From an uncultured Acidobacteriota bacterium (GTDB lineage Bacteria > Acidobacteriota > Terriglobia > Bryobacterales > Bryobacteraceae): a stretch of DNA of 64,000 nt. The notes below the pieces were generated by a model. That model saw only the letters and a list, made by a program, of their open reading frames with translations, was not told the DNA's origin and did not search any database. Where the stretch lies: contig CADEFT010000030.1 in NCBI GenBank assembly GCA_902826685.1, positions 37,544 to 101,543 of the forward strand, written 5' to 3'. This document shows, piece after piece, positions 27,229 through 35,862 of the stretch; positions within the stretch are counted from its first letter, which is position 1; every line of letters starts with the position of its first letter. The position numbers and the translations under genes were made by a program.

Positions 27229-28335
27229 ATTCCTCGTCCCATCCTGCTCATGGTGCGCCGCCTGGGCGCAGGCGGCACGGAGCGCCAGTTCGCCGAGGCG
27301 GCCAAGCGCCTCGACCGGTCCCGGTTCTCTCCGCACATCTGCTGTTTCGTCGAGGATTTTCGCGCCGCCGAGCTGCGCGCCGCCGGTCTCCCCATCGTTC
27401 GCATTCCGGTGACTTCGTTTGCCCGCCCGAGCGTGCTTTCAAACGCCCGCCTGCTTGGCCGCTACCTGAAGGAACACCGCATCGAGCTGGTGCATACCTT
27501 CGATCACCCGGCCAATATCTTCGGCGTGCTGGCGGCGAGTTTCTATCAAACGCGGGCCGTGCTGTCGAGCTCGCGGTCGCTGCGCAATCTGCGTACGCCG
27601 CGCGACCGTAAGCTGCTGGGTCTCACCGACCGGCTGGCCGATGCGGTGGTGGTCAACTGCGATGCCGTCAAGCGCGACCTGGTGGAAGGCGAAGGCGTAC
27701 CGCCCGGCCGCATACGCGTCTGGTACAACGGCATCGACCTGGCGCGCTTCCCCCGCGAGCCGCGCCTCAGGCCCGAGCCTTTGACCGATGCCACCGTGGT
27801 GATTGGCGTGGTGGCCCTGCTGCGTCCGGAAAAGGGGCTCGATACGCTGATGGACGCCTTCGCGAAGGTGGCGGTGAAACATCCGGGAGCCAGGCTCCTT
27901 TTCGTCGGCAGCGGCCCCATGGAGCAACCCTTGAAGGACCGGGCGGAACGACTGGGCGTGGCCTCTCAATGCTGGTTTGAGCCGACCGCGCAGGACGTCG
28001 GCCAGTGGCTGCGCGGAGTGGACATCTTCGTCCTGCCCTCGCGCTCTGAGGCGCTGTCGAACTCCATCATGGAAGCGATGGCGAGCGGCTGCGCGGTGGT
28101 GGCCTCGCGCGTAGGCGGCAATCCCGAACTGGTGCTCGACGGCGAAACCGGATTGTTGTTTGAAGTGGGCAATGCCGCCGGTCTGGCGTCCAGGCTCGAA
28201 CGGCTCATCGAAGACCGGACGCTACGCGCTCGCCTTGCCGGCGCGGGGTACCTGCGGATCCGCGCCGAGTTTCCGCTCGATGCCTCGATCCGGCGCCTGG
28301 AGGCGATCTACGACGAGTTCCTCGGTGCTGGTTGA
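27229..28335 (+). CDS. GT-B glycosyltransferase (GT4-like), possible ATT start
   Basis: A family 4-type glycosyltransferase, about 368 residues. The first beta strand reads RPILLMVRRLGAGGTERQ and the C-terminal nucleotide-binding half shows RPEKGLDTLMDAF, VLPSRSEALSNSIMEAMASG and GGNPELV with the EX7E pattern. The only nearby ATG (27250) would cut the first strand. An ATT at 27229 is six bases after GAGGA and just beyond the in-frame stop of the preceding gene, giving IPRPILLM as the usual N-terminus; a rare ATT start is therefore proposed. It is coupled to the O-antigen ligase gene. The 3' end overlaps the convergent 28222-29790 gene by 114 bp. Confidence 0.88.
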   Translation: MPRPILLMVRRLGAGGTERQFAEAAKRLDRSRFSPHICCFVEDFRAAELRAAGLPIVRIPVTSFARPSVLSNARLLGRYLKEHRIELVHTFDHPANIFGVLAASFYQTRAVLSSSRSLRNLRTPRDRKLLGLTDRLADAVVVNCDAVKRDLVEGEGVPPGRIRVWYNGIDLARFPREPRLRPEPLTDATVVIGVVALLRPEKGLDTLMDAFAKVAVKHPGARLLFVGSGPMEQPLKDRAERLGVASQCWFEPTAQDVGQWLRGVDIFVLPSRSEALSNSIMEAMASGCAVVASRVGGNPELVLDGETGLLFEVGNAAGLASRLERLIEDRTLRARLAGAGYLRIRAEFPLDASIRRLEAIYDEFLGAG

Positions 28336-29790
28336 GGATCTCCTGGCAAACGGCGCCGTCACCGCCGCCGACAGCAGAACCATGAAGAATCCGTCTAAGG
28401 GCAGCCGGTAGCGGTTGTTCTCAAAGCACGACAGGAAGTTCGAGATCGCGGTCAGAAACGCGATGTTGTACAGCAGGAACGCCAGCACGCCGAGCCGTGC
28501 CCCATCGAGTTCGCCGTTCTTCCAGCCCCGCCACAGCCGCCAACAGCCGTAGCCGAACAACAGCGGCAGCCCGATCATCAGAAACGTGCCGGTATAAAGC
28601 ACCAGCGACGCGACGCCCGACTCGTCTTGAATGGCGCGCAGATCGCGCCGGCTGGCCGCCTCGCGGAATTGCCCGAAAAAGATCGCGTTGAACATCCGGT
28701 CGAAGCCGTGGATCTTGTCCCGGTTCAGCGTGAAGAAGGGGTAGTCGCCCAGAGGCAGGAAATAGCAGAACCACGCGCGGACCACGCTGCGCACATACGC
28801 TTTCGGCGCATGCCGCAGCACCGACTTGCCGTCGTCGATGAAAGACCGGTGCACCGGGAAATAGCCGGGATTGTTGAAATTCGGCCGCTTGGTGACGGCG
28901 TTCTCCTCGCGGTCGAGCACCGGAATTCCGGTCAGCGGCGGCATGGTGATGTAGGGCTTGTACATCGACAGGTTCTGCGCCGGCCCGATCAGCGCCATCT
29001 GCGAAAGCTGCCCCCGTTCGATCAGCGTCTTCTTTTCCCCATCGTTCAACTGATGGGTGGTGATGGTGCCCACGTTCAATCCGGCCCAGGTGCTGAGCGT
29101 GAACTGATCGAACAGCATCCAGTTCTTGAAATGCAGCGCCAGGATGATCAGCACCGGCAGCGTCGCGGCGGTAAGCGTGATGCGCCGCCGTGCCGGTTCA
29201 AACCACCATAAACACGCCACGATCAGCATATAGTAGGGCAGCATGAAGCTGTTGCGAATCAGCATCAGGCCGAGCATGGAGAAATGAAAGGCAAAAGCCC
29301 AGACAGGCCGGCCGCTGGATAGCCAGCGATACAGCGATACAGCCGCTACGCCTAGCTGTGCCAGCGAGATGTACTCATACATCAGCAGGTTCTCAAACAG
29401 CACCAGGCCTGGCGAGACGATGAAGAGTCCGGTCAGAATCACCGCGGTTCGTTCCCCGGCGCCGAATAGGAACATCAGCCGCAGCGTAGTCAACGCGGTC
29501 ACCAGGCCCAATGCGAGGAACAGGAAATGTAGCGCGCCAGGCGTCGATTGCGGGAACAGCTTCACGATGGTGCCGGCCAGCAGATTCAAACCGAACGGCT
29601 GCATGTGGAGGTAATAAAGCGACTCGATCAGGCGGTCCCGCATCAGGTCGGTATCGATGAACTGGAAATAACCCGTCAACGGGCGGGCGTCAAATCGCAC
29701 CCCAGCCGCATAGTAGACGCTTCGAGAGATGGCAAACAGCGCTACCACAATCAGATACGGGCGTAAACGCGCGGACTTCTCAGACGGCAT
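28222..29790 (-). CDS. GT-C-like polytopic membrane protein, copy 1
   Basis: A 522-residue protein with about 10-11 membrane spans. After the first span comes a periplasmic loop with YYAAGVRFDARPL and IDTDLMRDRL, containing Asp residues where GT-C glycosyltransferases keep their catalytic acid. The second half has SCFENNRYRLPLD, shared with the product of 29942-31453. The two proteins are clear paralogues arranged head to head. I infer lipid-linked sugar transfer in the periplasm; donor and acceptor are unknown. The last ~35 residues, hydrophilic, are encoded in the 114-bp overlap with the convergent glycosyltransferase gene and are not shared with the paralogue. Confidence 0.7.
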   Translation of the reverse strand: MPSEKSARLRPYLIVVALFAISRSVYYAAGVRFDARPLTGYFQFIDTDLMRDRLIESLYYLHMQPFGLNLLAGTIVKLFPQSTPGALHFLFLALGLVTALTTLRLMFLFGAGERTAVILTGLFIVSPGLVLFENLLMYEYISLAQLGVAAVSLYRWLSSGRPVWAFAFHFSMLGLMLIRNSFMLPYYMLIVACLWWFEPARRRITLTAATLPVLIILALHFKNWMLFDQFTLSTWAGLNVGTITTHQLNDGEKKTLIERGQLSQMALIGPAQNLSMYKPYITMPPLTGIPVLDREENAVTKRPNFNNPGYFPVHRSFIDDGKSVLRHAPKAYVRSVVRAWFCYFLPLGDYPFFTLNRDKIHGFDRMFNAIFFGQFREAASRRDLRAIQDESGVASLVLYTGTFLMIGLPLLFGYGCWRLWRGWKNGELDGARLGVLAFLLYNIAFLTAISNFLSCFENNRYRLPLDGFFMVLLSAAVTAPFARRSSTSTEELVVDRLQAPDRGIERKLGADPQVPRAGKASA

Positions 29791-29941
29791 TCTTTTTAGG
29801 CTATCGTGTTGAGCCTGGAACCCGCCACATGGTACCCGGCGGCGGCGGGTACCTCCCGCGTCCCATCCGAAATTGAGCGCGATGTTCCATTCGCCGGCCG
29901 GCGCCCGCTTGGTAAAAACAGATCAATGAAACGGTAAGCCG

Positions 29942-31453
29942 ATGCGAATCCAAATTGCCCGCCTCTCTCCCGCAACTTGGATCGTGTTGGCGTTCCTCCT
30001 CTCTCGTCTCTCCTACTACGCGGCGGGTATCGAATTCGATGCCCGCCCTTTGCAATTCTACGTTCAGTTTCTCGACCCGGAGTTGCTGCGCGCCCGCCTG
30101 CTCGAGAGCCTTTTCTATCTGCATACCCAGCCGCCCGGATTCAATCTGTTTCTCGGCATCGTGCTGAAGCTTTTCCCGTCTTCCTACGACGCGGCGTTCC
30201 AGGTTCTCTATTTCGCCATGGGATTGGGCATCGGGCAGATGCTCTACCGGTTGATGCACCGGTTGGGAGTGCGCCGCCGGATCGCCTGCGGTCTGACGGT
30301 ACTATTCACGGTGAGCCCGGCCGCGATCCTCTACGAAACCCACCTGACTTACGAATATCCGATCCTGTTTCTGATGTGTGCCGCCGCGCTCTCGCTGGTG
30401 GAATGGACCAGGGCGCGCCGCCCGTGGCTGCTGGCCGCCTTTCAAGGCTCATTGCTGGCGCTGGTGCTGATTCGCGGCACCTATCAGCCCATCTACTATC
30501 TCGCCATCTGCGCCGCGCTCGCGTTCGCTTTCCGCGGCCATCGCCGTACGATCGCCCTCAGCGCCGCCCTCCCGCTGGCGCTCATCCTGGCGCTATGCGG
30601 CAAGAACTGGATCCTTTTCGGCGCCTTCGGCACCGGATCGTGGCCGGGCTTTCAGGCGGCGATCATGACCACCTATCAGCTTTCCGATGCCCACCGGGAG
30701 TCGATGCAGAAGCGCGGGCTGCTGTCGCCGCTCGCTTCCGTCCCGCCCATCATGCCGCTCTCCGACTACGAGCCGCATGTGAAACGCCACACCCCGCGCG
30801 GCATTCCGGCGCTCGATGAAGCCGTCAAGTCCACCGGCGCCGTCAATCCGAACCATCTCTCGTTTCTCGAGGTGCAGAAGATCCATCTGGCCGATGCCAG
30901 GGCGACGGTGCGCGAGCATCCCCGGGCTCTGGCGAAATCTCTCTCCACCGCCTGGTTCACCTACTTCCTGCCTGCCACCGATTTTCCGTTCTTCGATCAC
31001 AACCGCCCGCGTATCGCCGCGCTCGATCGCGCCTTTAACGTTGTCTTTCACGGGCAGATGCTCGATGCCTCGGACCGTAAGAAAGTCCGGCAGGCGCCGT
31101 GGTGGCAACTGCCGTTCTACACCGGAACGTTTTTACTGTTAGGATTGCCGGCGTTGTGGATATGGGCGCTGTGGCGGCTCGTAACCGGCTTTCGTAACGG
31201 CGATATCTGGCTCAGCCGGGCTTTTCCCATCGCGTTTCTGCTGTTCAACATCGCCTTCGTAACGGCGGTGTCGAATCTGGCTTCCTGCTTTGAGAACAAC
31301 CGCTACCGCTTCTCACTCGACGCGTTTCACTTCGTGCTGATCGGGCTGCTGCTGACCTGGATCGCCGACCGGCGCGGGTTCGCCCTGAGCCGCGTTGCAA
31401 CGCGGCCCCAAGCCGAGGCTACCGTTCTCCCTCAACCGATGTCGACTCACTGA
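29942..31453 (+). CDS. GT-C-like polytopic membrane protein, copy 2
   Basis: A 503-residue paralogue of the 28222-29790 product, reading outward from the shared 151-bp divergent region. Matching blocks: LSYYAAGIEFDARPL, ESLFYLHTQPPGFNL, AWFTYFLPATDFPFF and SCFENNRYRFSLD. About ten membrane spans and an acidic first periplasmic loop fit the GT-C fold. The start is ATG 29942 (MRIQIARLSPATW). Its final 35 bp overlap the end of the convergent subtilase gene. As for copy 1, a role in assembling a surface glycan is inferred from neighbours only. Confidence 0.72.
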   Translation: MRIQIARLSPATWIVLAFLLSRLSYYAAGIEFDARPLQFYVQFLDPELLRARLLESLFYLHTQPPGFNLFLGIVLKLFPSSYDAAFQVLYFAMGLGIGQMLYRLMHRLGVRRRIACGLTVLFTVSPAAILYETHLTYEYPILFLMCAAALSLVEWTRARRPWLLAAFQGSLLALVLIRGTYQPIYYLAICAALAFAFRGHRRTIALSAALPLALILALCGKNWILFGAFGTGSWPGFQAAIMTTYQLSDAHRESMQKRGLLSPLASVPPIMPLSDYEPHVKRHTPRGIPALDEAVKSTGAVNPNHLSFLEVQKIHLADARATVREHPRALAKSLSTAWFTYFLPATDFPFFDHNRPRIAALDRAFNVVFHGQMLDASDRKKVRQAPWWQLPFYTGTFLLLGLPALWIWALWRLVTGFRNGDIWLSRAFPIAFLLFNIAFVTAVSNLASCFENNRYRFSLDAFHFVLIGLLLTWIADRRGFALSRVATRPQAEATVLPQPMSTH

Positions 31454-33110
31454 ACGGGCTGGCGGTCCCCCAAATCACATTCGTCCCCCAGATCACGTTG
31501 AAGCCCTGCGTCGCCAAAGTCCCCCAGATCACGTTCGTCCCCCAGATCACGTTCGACCCGGCTAGGATGCGCGTTCCCCAGATCACGTTGTTATCCCAAA
31601 CGGCATCGGCGTCCCAGGCCGCGTTACTTTGCGTATTGGCCATGGTGACCAGGCCGTTTGTCCGCACTGCCTTGGGCGATGCGGCCGAACCGGTCGAGCC
31701 GATGTTCCTGGTCTCATTCAGCGCCGCCATGATGTCGAGATAACCCGCTCCCACCGTGAACACATCCGCCACCGCCACATAGGTCTTCCGCGTCTTCGGA
31801 TCCGTCCACGAAGTCAGCGGCACAAAGCTCTTGGACGCGGTTCTCATCAAGCGGGCCTTTACCTGATCGGGCGTCAGCGACGGTTCCTTTTCCAGCAGCA
31901 GCGCCGCCGCTCCGCTGACCATGGGGGCGGCCATGCTCGTGCCGCTGAGAAAGAAGTACGACTCATAGGGCACCCCGTTGGCGTAGTCGCCGGGCACCGT
32001 GTTGCCGCCGTAAGTATTCTGCATGTAGGTGCCGAACGGCTTGACCGAATTCACGAACGTTCCGGGGGCCACCAGGTCCGGCTTTACGATCTGGTCGAGC
32101 AGCGTAGGCCCCTTGGAGGAATACGTCGCCATCTGATCGTCGCCTTTCGATGGCGTCTTCATGTCCCGCATCGCACCCACGGTAATGACAAAGGGATCGT
32201 TGGCGGGCGAGGTGATGGTGGAGTAACCCCCCGTCCCCATCGAATTGTCGCGGCCATTATTGCCCGCGGCGACCACGACCACGATGCCCGCTTTCCAGGC
32301 GCGTTCCACGGCCCGGCACAACGGATCCTTCGTGTACGATTCCTTGATCACACGGCCCAGCGAAAGATTCATCACGCGGATGTTGTAAGTCTGGCGTAGC
32401 GCGATCGCGCGGTCGATGGCGGCGATCACCGAACTGTCGGTACCGGCGCCCGTCTTATCGAGTGCCCGCAGCGACACGATGTTGGCCTGCGGAGCGACTC
32501 CCGGCAGCCCTTTGTAGCTCGCGCCCGCCGACTTCGCCGAACAGATGCCGTTGCCGCCCAAAATGCCCGCCACATGCGTTCCGTGGCCATAAGGATCCCA
32601 AAGCGTCGGATCCCAAGTGGCAAAGTTCTCTTTATATACGACGCGCGAGGTCTTGCAGGAGCCGTTCTGTAAGTCGTAGGTTCCCGCATCCACGCCGCTG
32701 TCGATCACCGCGATCCCGATGCCTTGTCCGTCATAGCCGTAACTCTGGGCTTGAATCGCCCCCACCGTGGCCATCGAATAGTCGATCAAGCCGGAGGACC
32801 GTACTTCCCTGTCGGGGCTGACGTACTCCACGTTGTCGTCGGCGGCCATCAGACGCGCCGAGCGAGCGCTGAGCCGTAGGCTCATCCCACGGCCTTCTCC
32901 ATGCATACCCCGGAACCGGCCGCCCATTCGCCTCATTCGTTGTACTTCCGCTTCCCGCGGAGGTTTCACGTACTGAACGATGACATCGGTCTCCGCTTCC
33001 GCGGGGCCGCCGGCCAATATCGCCCGAAGGTCGTCGGCGATCTTGCTATCGGAGCCGGTCTGCGCGCAAAGCAAAGCCCCGGTGCAAAGGGCAGCCACAA
33101 ACAGCTTCAT
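31419..33110 (-). CDS. Secreted subtilisin-like serine protease (S8) with NVIWGT repeats
   Basis: A 563-residue S8 peptidase with signal peptide MKLFVAALCTGALLCAQ and an inhibitor-like propeptide (~25-105, ending in VEYVSPDREV). The catalytic triad is intact: Asp137 in AVIDSGVD, His176 in HGTHVAGI and Ser392 in GTSMAAPMVSGAA. The C-terminal ~70 residues carry five copies of NVIWGT, first after AVWDN and then as doublets. Such tails occur in some acidobacterial and actinobacterial S8 peptidases; their role is unknown. The protein should be exported and self-activated. It overlaps the 3' end of the neighbouring GT-C-like gene by 35 bp. Confidence 0.9.
   Translation of the reverse strand: MKLFVAALCTGALLCAQTGSDSKIADDLRAILAGGPAEAETDVIVQYVKPPREAEVQRMRRMGGRFRGMHGEGRGMSLRLSARSARLMAADDNVEYVSPDREVRSSGLIDYSMATVGAIQAQSYGYDGQGIGIAVIDSGVDAGTYDLQNGSCKTSRVVYKENFATWDPTLWDPYGHGTHVAGILGGNGICSAKSAGASYKGLPGVAPQANIVSLRALDKTGAGTDSSVIAAIDRAIALRQTYNIRVMNLSLGRVIKESYTKDPLCRAVERAWKAGIVVVVAAGNNGRDNSMGTGGYSTITSPANDPFVITVGAMRDMKTPSKGDDQMATYSSKGPTLLDQIVKPDLVAPGTFVNSVKPFGTYMQNTYGGNTVPGDYANGVPYESYFFLSGTSMAAPMVSGAAALLLEKEPSLTPDQVKARLMRTASKSFVPLTSWTDPKTRKTYVAVADVFTVGAGYLDIMAALNETRNIGSTGSAASPKAVRTNGLVTMANTQSNAAWDADAVWDNNVIWGTRILAGSNVIWGTNVIWGTLATQGFNVIWGTNVIWGTASPFSESTSVEGER
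31466..31600 (-). repeat. Short tandem repeat encoding NVIWGT motifs
   Basis: Five near-identical copies of an ~18-bp unit (plus-strand form CCCCCAGATCACGTT) occur singly or as adjacent pairs inside the protease gene. They are coding repeats, not a CRISPR. Confidence 0.85.
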
Positions 33111-33472
33111 GCCCGATGGGATTGCAGGTCCAGTGCCAGACTTCGACAGCTGCTAAAGCGCTGGAACATATGAGAAGGGGGCATACTTCCCCTCGTACGG
33201 CCCCGCCACTTCCGCAGGACAAACTGGCGCGTCCGGACGATCTGTCCGGTCGCCAATTCCGCTATCTTCCCCTCGACATTCTGCGGGGTCTGGCTCTATG
33301 TTTCGCTATTTTCTTACGACTGTCGGTTCAGGCGGTCGTCTTCAAGCTTTGTGTTCTACGGATATGGACTTTGGATACTTTGGCCGTCTGCCCATTACGC
33401 TCGCTCACCGCCGGCGCCTTGATGCACCGGCGTACAAGAGCCCATCCAGTCGTGGTCGAAGGTGCCGATTCC
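33111..33472. other. Intergenic, possible membrane acyltransferase remnant
   Basis: The 362 bp between the protease start and the carbonic anhydrase stop hold no intact gene. On the plus strand about 33230-33330 reads RYLPLDILRGLALCFAIF, which resembles the first span of OpgC/YeiB-like acyltransferases, but no further match follows in any frame. It may be a decayed gene or chance. The right side should carry the protease promoter on the minus strand. Confidence 0.25.
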
Positions 33473-34165
33473 TCAGAGCCACTGAACCCGGCCAGTGCTC
33501 AGGTCGTACAAGGCCGCTTCCGCGCGCAGCCGTTCCGAGGCCATGGCAGCGGCCAGAAGCGAATTGGCGGCGCCGATCCGGTCAGTTGTTCGCCGGGCGT
33601 GCTCCCTTGCGACCGCGCTAAGCAATTCGCCGGATGATAGGGGATACCGGAGCCTCGCCCTCACGGCAGCCTCGGCTTCCCGGATAGGAGCTACCAGATG
33701 ATCGACTTCGTCTGGAAGGTGTTCCCCGGCCACTACCGAGGCGACCGCCCCACAGCCCGTATGGCTAAGTACGACACACAGCGGCACATGAAGGTGCTCG
33801 ACGGCATACTCGATAGAGCCAAGTTCGGCCTCGCGCAGCACATTGCCGGCGACCCGCACCACAAACAGGTCTCCCAATCCTTGATCAAAAAGAATTTCCG
33901 GCGAAACGCGTGAATCCGAGCAACACAAGACGATCGTGTGCGGGTGCTGGCCTTCCCGGGCTGTTCGCCGAAGCCACTTCAGCGACGAATGCGGATGACG
34001 GGCGTGCCCAGCGACGAAGCGGGCGTTCCCGTTGGCCAATTCGGCGTGGGCGCCGGCAGGAGTCAAGGCCACCGCGGGCGCAGACCGGCTCAGCCGGGCC
34101 GCCGCCAGTCCGCAGCAAAGCCGCGCGCCGTATTTCGCGAAGTCTCGTCGTGAAGCCGGCTCCAT
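33473..34165 (-). CDS. Beta-class carbonic anhydrase with Tat-type leader
   Basis: A 230-residue beta-carbonic anhydrase that interconverts CO2 and bicarbonate. Zinc ligands are the Cys of CSDSR (about residue 82), His of SHTGCG (about 135) and Cys138; the Asp-Arg dyad of the same motif is present. The N-terminus has SRRDFAKYG followed by a hydrophobic Ala-rich stretch, a twin-arginine export signal, so the enzyme probably works in the periplasm. ATG 34165 comes two bases after the sulP stop and has GGGAG nine bases upstream; a TTG at 34171 overlapping the stop is an alternative. It is the third gene of an arsR-sulP-CA operon. Confidence 0.9.
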   Translation of the reverse strand: MEPASRRDFAKYGARLCCGLAAARLSRSAPAVALTPAGAHAELANGNARFVAGHARHPHSSLKWLRRTAREGQHPHTIVLCCSDSRVSPEILFDQGLGDLFVVRVAGNVLREAELGSIEYAVEHLHVPLCVVLSHTGCGAVASVVAGEHLPDEVDHLVAPIREAEAAVRARLRYPLSSGELLSAVAREHARRTTDRIGAANSLLAAAMASERLRAEAALYDLSTGRVQWL

Positions 34166-34167
34166 AG

Positions 34168-35862
34168 TCAATCTCCCACGGTAAGTTCGCGCCGCTCGTA
34201 CACCTCGCGGGCACGGCTCAATGCGCTATCCACATCGGGCAGGACATTCCCGGCCCCGATGTGCTGGCGAAACCCGGACTGCATCAGGAAAGTGGACGGC
34301 TGGCGGCGGGCGCCGCAAAGCAGCAGAAGCCTGCCCGAATCTCTCAACCGATCGCTCAGCCGCTCCAGTGCATGCAGTCCGGTGGCGTCGATGGCCGTCA
34401 TGTTCCTGATGCGGACAATCACGATCGGCGCGAAGCGGGACAAATCGGTGGTCTGCTCCTCCAACTGGGTAGTCGCGCCGAACAAAAAAGGTCCATGGAT
34501 CCGCAGGATCGAGACGTATGGCGGAATGGATTTGTGTTGCAGCGAGTGCCGCGCTCCGCTGGCAATGTATTCGTCCGTGACCAGAGAGACCGTAGTGGTC
34601 TCTGCAATCCGCTGAATATAGAGGAGCGCGGCGAGCGCCATCCCGACCTCAACCGCTATGGTCAGGTCAGCCACCACGGTTAGCAGGAATGTGATCAACC
34701 AAACTGATTTCTCGGCCCAGTCCAAGCGCAGAATGCCCGGGATCTCCCGCCATTCCCCCATGTTGTAGGCGACTACCAGGAGAACGGCCGCCAAAGTGGC
34801 AAGCGGAATGTATGCTGCCCATGGCGCGAAGATCAGAATGATCGCCAGCAGCGTGACGGCATGAATGATGCCTGCCACCGGCGTCCTCGCACCGGACCGG
34901 TAGTTGGTGGCGGTGCGTGCGATCGCTCCGGTAACCGGAATACCGCCAATCAGGGGTGTCATGATGTTGGCGACTCCCTGCGCCAACAGTTCGACATCCG
35001 GCTTGTGCCGGTCGCCCGACATCGAATCCGCTACTACCGCCGACAGCAAACTCTCGATCGCCGCCAGAATCGCCACTGTTAGCGCCGAGGGGAGCAGGGG
35101 CAGCACGAGATCCGGCCGGAACTCGGGCATCGAAACCTGAGGCCACCCGCTCGGGATGCCGCCGAACTTTGAGCCGATTGTGTCCACTTGCAGGCCCAGC
35201 GCCGCAACGGCCAGAGTCCCGGCAAACAGGGCCGCGATAGCGCCTGGCACCCTCGGAACTACCCGCGGCACGGCCAGCACCACGGCCAGGGACGCAAACC
35301 CGAGCGCCGCGGCTTGGCCGCTGAAGTCGCCAAGATGCCGCGCCAGCGTTGTCATTCTCTCGAAAAACTCGGTTGGGTTCTCCCGCATCGAGATCCCCAG
35401 AAAGTCCTTGATCTGAGTGGTAGCGATAAGCAGCGCGATACCGTTGGTGAACCCGATCACGATCGGACGCGGGATGAACCGCACCGCCCTTCCCAACCCG
35501 GTGACGGCGACCAGGACCAGAAGCGCTCCGGCCATCATCGTCACCATAAGCAGGCCAGGCAATCCGTGCCGCCCAATGATGCCCGCGACTACCACCACGA
35601 AAGCACCGGTCGGCCCGCCGATCTGTACTTTCGATCCTCCCATCGCCGATACGATGAAGCCGCCGGCGATGGCCGTGTAGATGCCAGCCTGAGGGGAAAC
35701 ACCGGAGGCGATGCCGAATGCCATCGCCAGGGGGAGCGCCACCAATCCAACCGTGATTCCCGCGGTCAGGTCCCGAACGAACGTGGCGCGGTCATACTCA
35801 GCCAGGCAGTCCAACAGCTTGGAACGCCAGGGAGAGTGTGATCGAACGGCGGCGGCTCTCAC
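34168..35862 (-). CDS. SulP-family anion transporter with STAS domain
   Basis: A 564-residue SLC26/SulP transporter. About 12-14 spans occupy residues 30-420, starting with DLTAGITVGLVALPLAMAFG, the SulP signature; a STAS domain follows (~440-550) with the MTAIDATGLHALERL helix. Substrates of the family include sulfate and bicarbonate. A carbonic anhydrase encoded directly downstream argues for bicarbonate or a CO2-linked role, as in BicA-type systems, though sulfate cannot be excluded. A GTG start at 35862 overlaps the arsR stop by four bases (GTGA), so translation is coupled. Confidence 0.9.
   Translation of the reverse strand: MRAAAVRSHSPWRSKLLDCLAEYDRATFVRDLTAGITVGLVALPLAMAFGIASGVSPQAGIYTAIAGGFIVSAMGGSKVQIGGPTGAFVVVVAGIIGRHGLPGLLMVTMMAGALLVLVAVTGLGRAVRFIPRPIVIGFTNGIALLIATTQIKDFLGISMRENPTEFFERMTTLARHLGDFSGQAAALGFASLAVVLAVPRVVPRVPGAIAALFAGTLAVAALGLQVDTIGSKFGGIPSGWPQVSMPEFRPDLVLPLLPSALTVAILAAIESLLSAVVADSMSGDRHKPDVELLAQGVANIMTPLIGGIPVTGAIARTATNYRSGARTPVAGIIHAVTLLAIILIFAPWAAYIPLATLAAVLLVVAYNMGEWREIPGILRLDWAEKSVWLITFLLTVVADLTIAVEVGMALAALLYIQRIAETTTVSLVTDEYIASGARHSLQHKSIPPYVSILRIHGPFLFGATTQLEEQTTDLSRFAPIVIVRIRNMTAIDATGLHALERLSDRLRDSGRLLLLCGARRQPSTFLMQSGFRQHIGAGNVLPDVDSALSRAREVYERRELTVGD

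Noticed and set aside
25462..27336. A 624-codon minus-strand frame opposite the O-antigen ligase gene
   Set aside because: Low-complexity His/Gln/Arg-rich composition and no ribosome site; the plus-strand membrane protein explains the sequence.
31466..31600. Short spaced repeats that could suggest a CRISPR array
   Set aside because: Units are 18 bp, in frame and encode NVIWGT; spacing is irregular and there are no spacers of constant length or cas genes.
33116..33637. A 173-codon plus-strand frame over the carbonic anhydrase 3' end and intergenic region
   Set aside because: Only its first part has a membrane-like phrase; the rest is antisense to a certain carbonic anhydrase. Treated as a possible remnant only.
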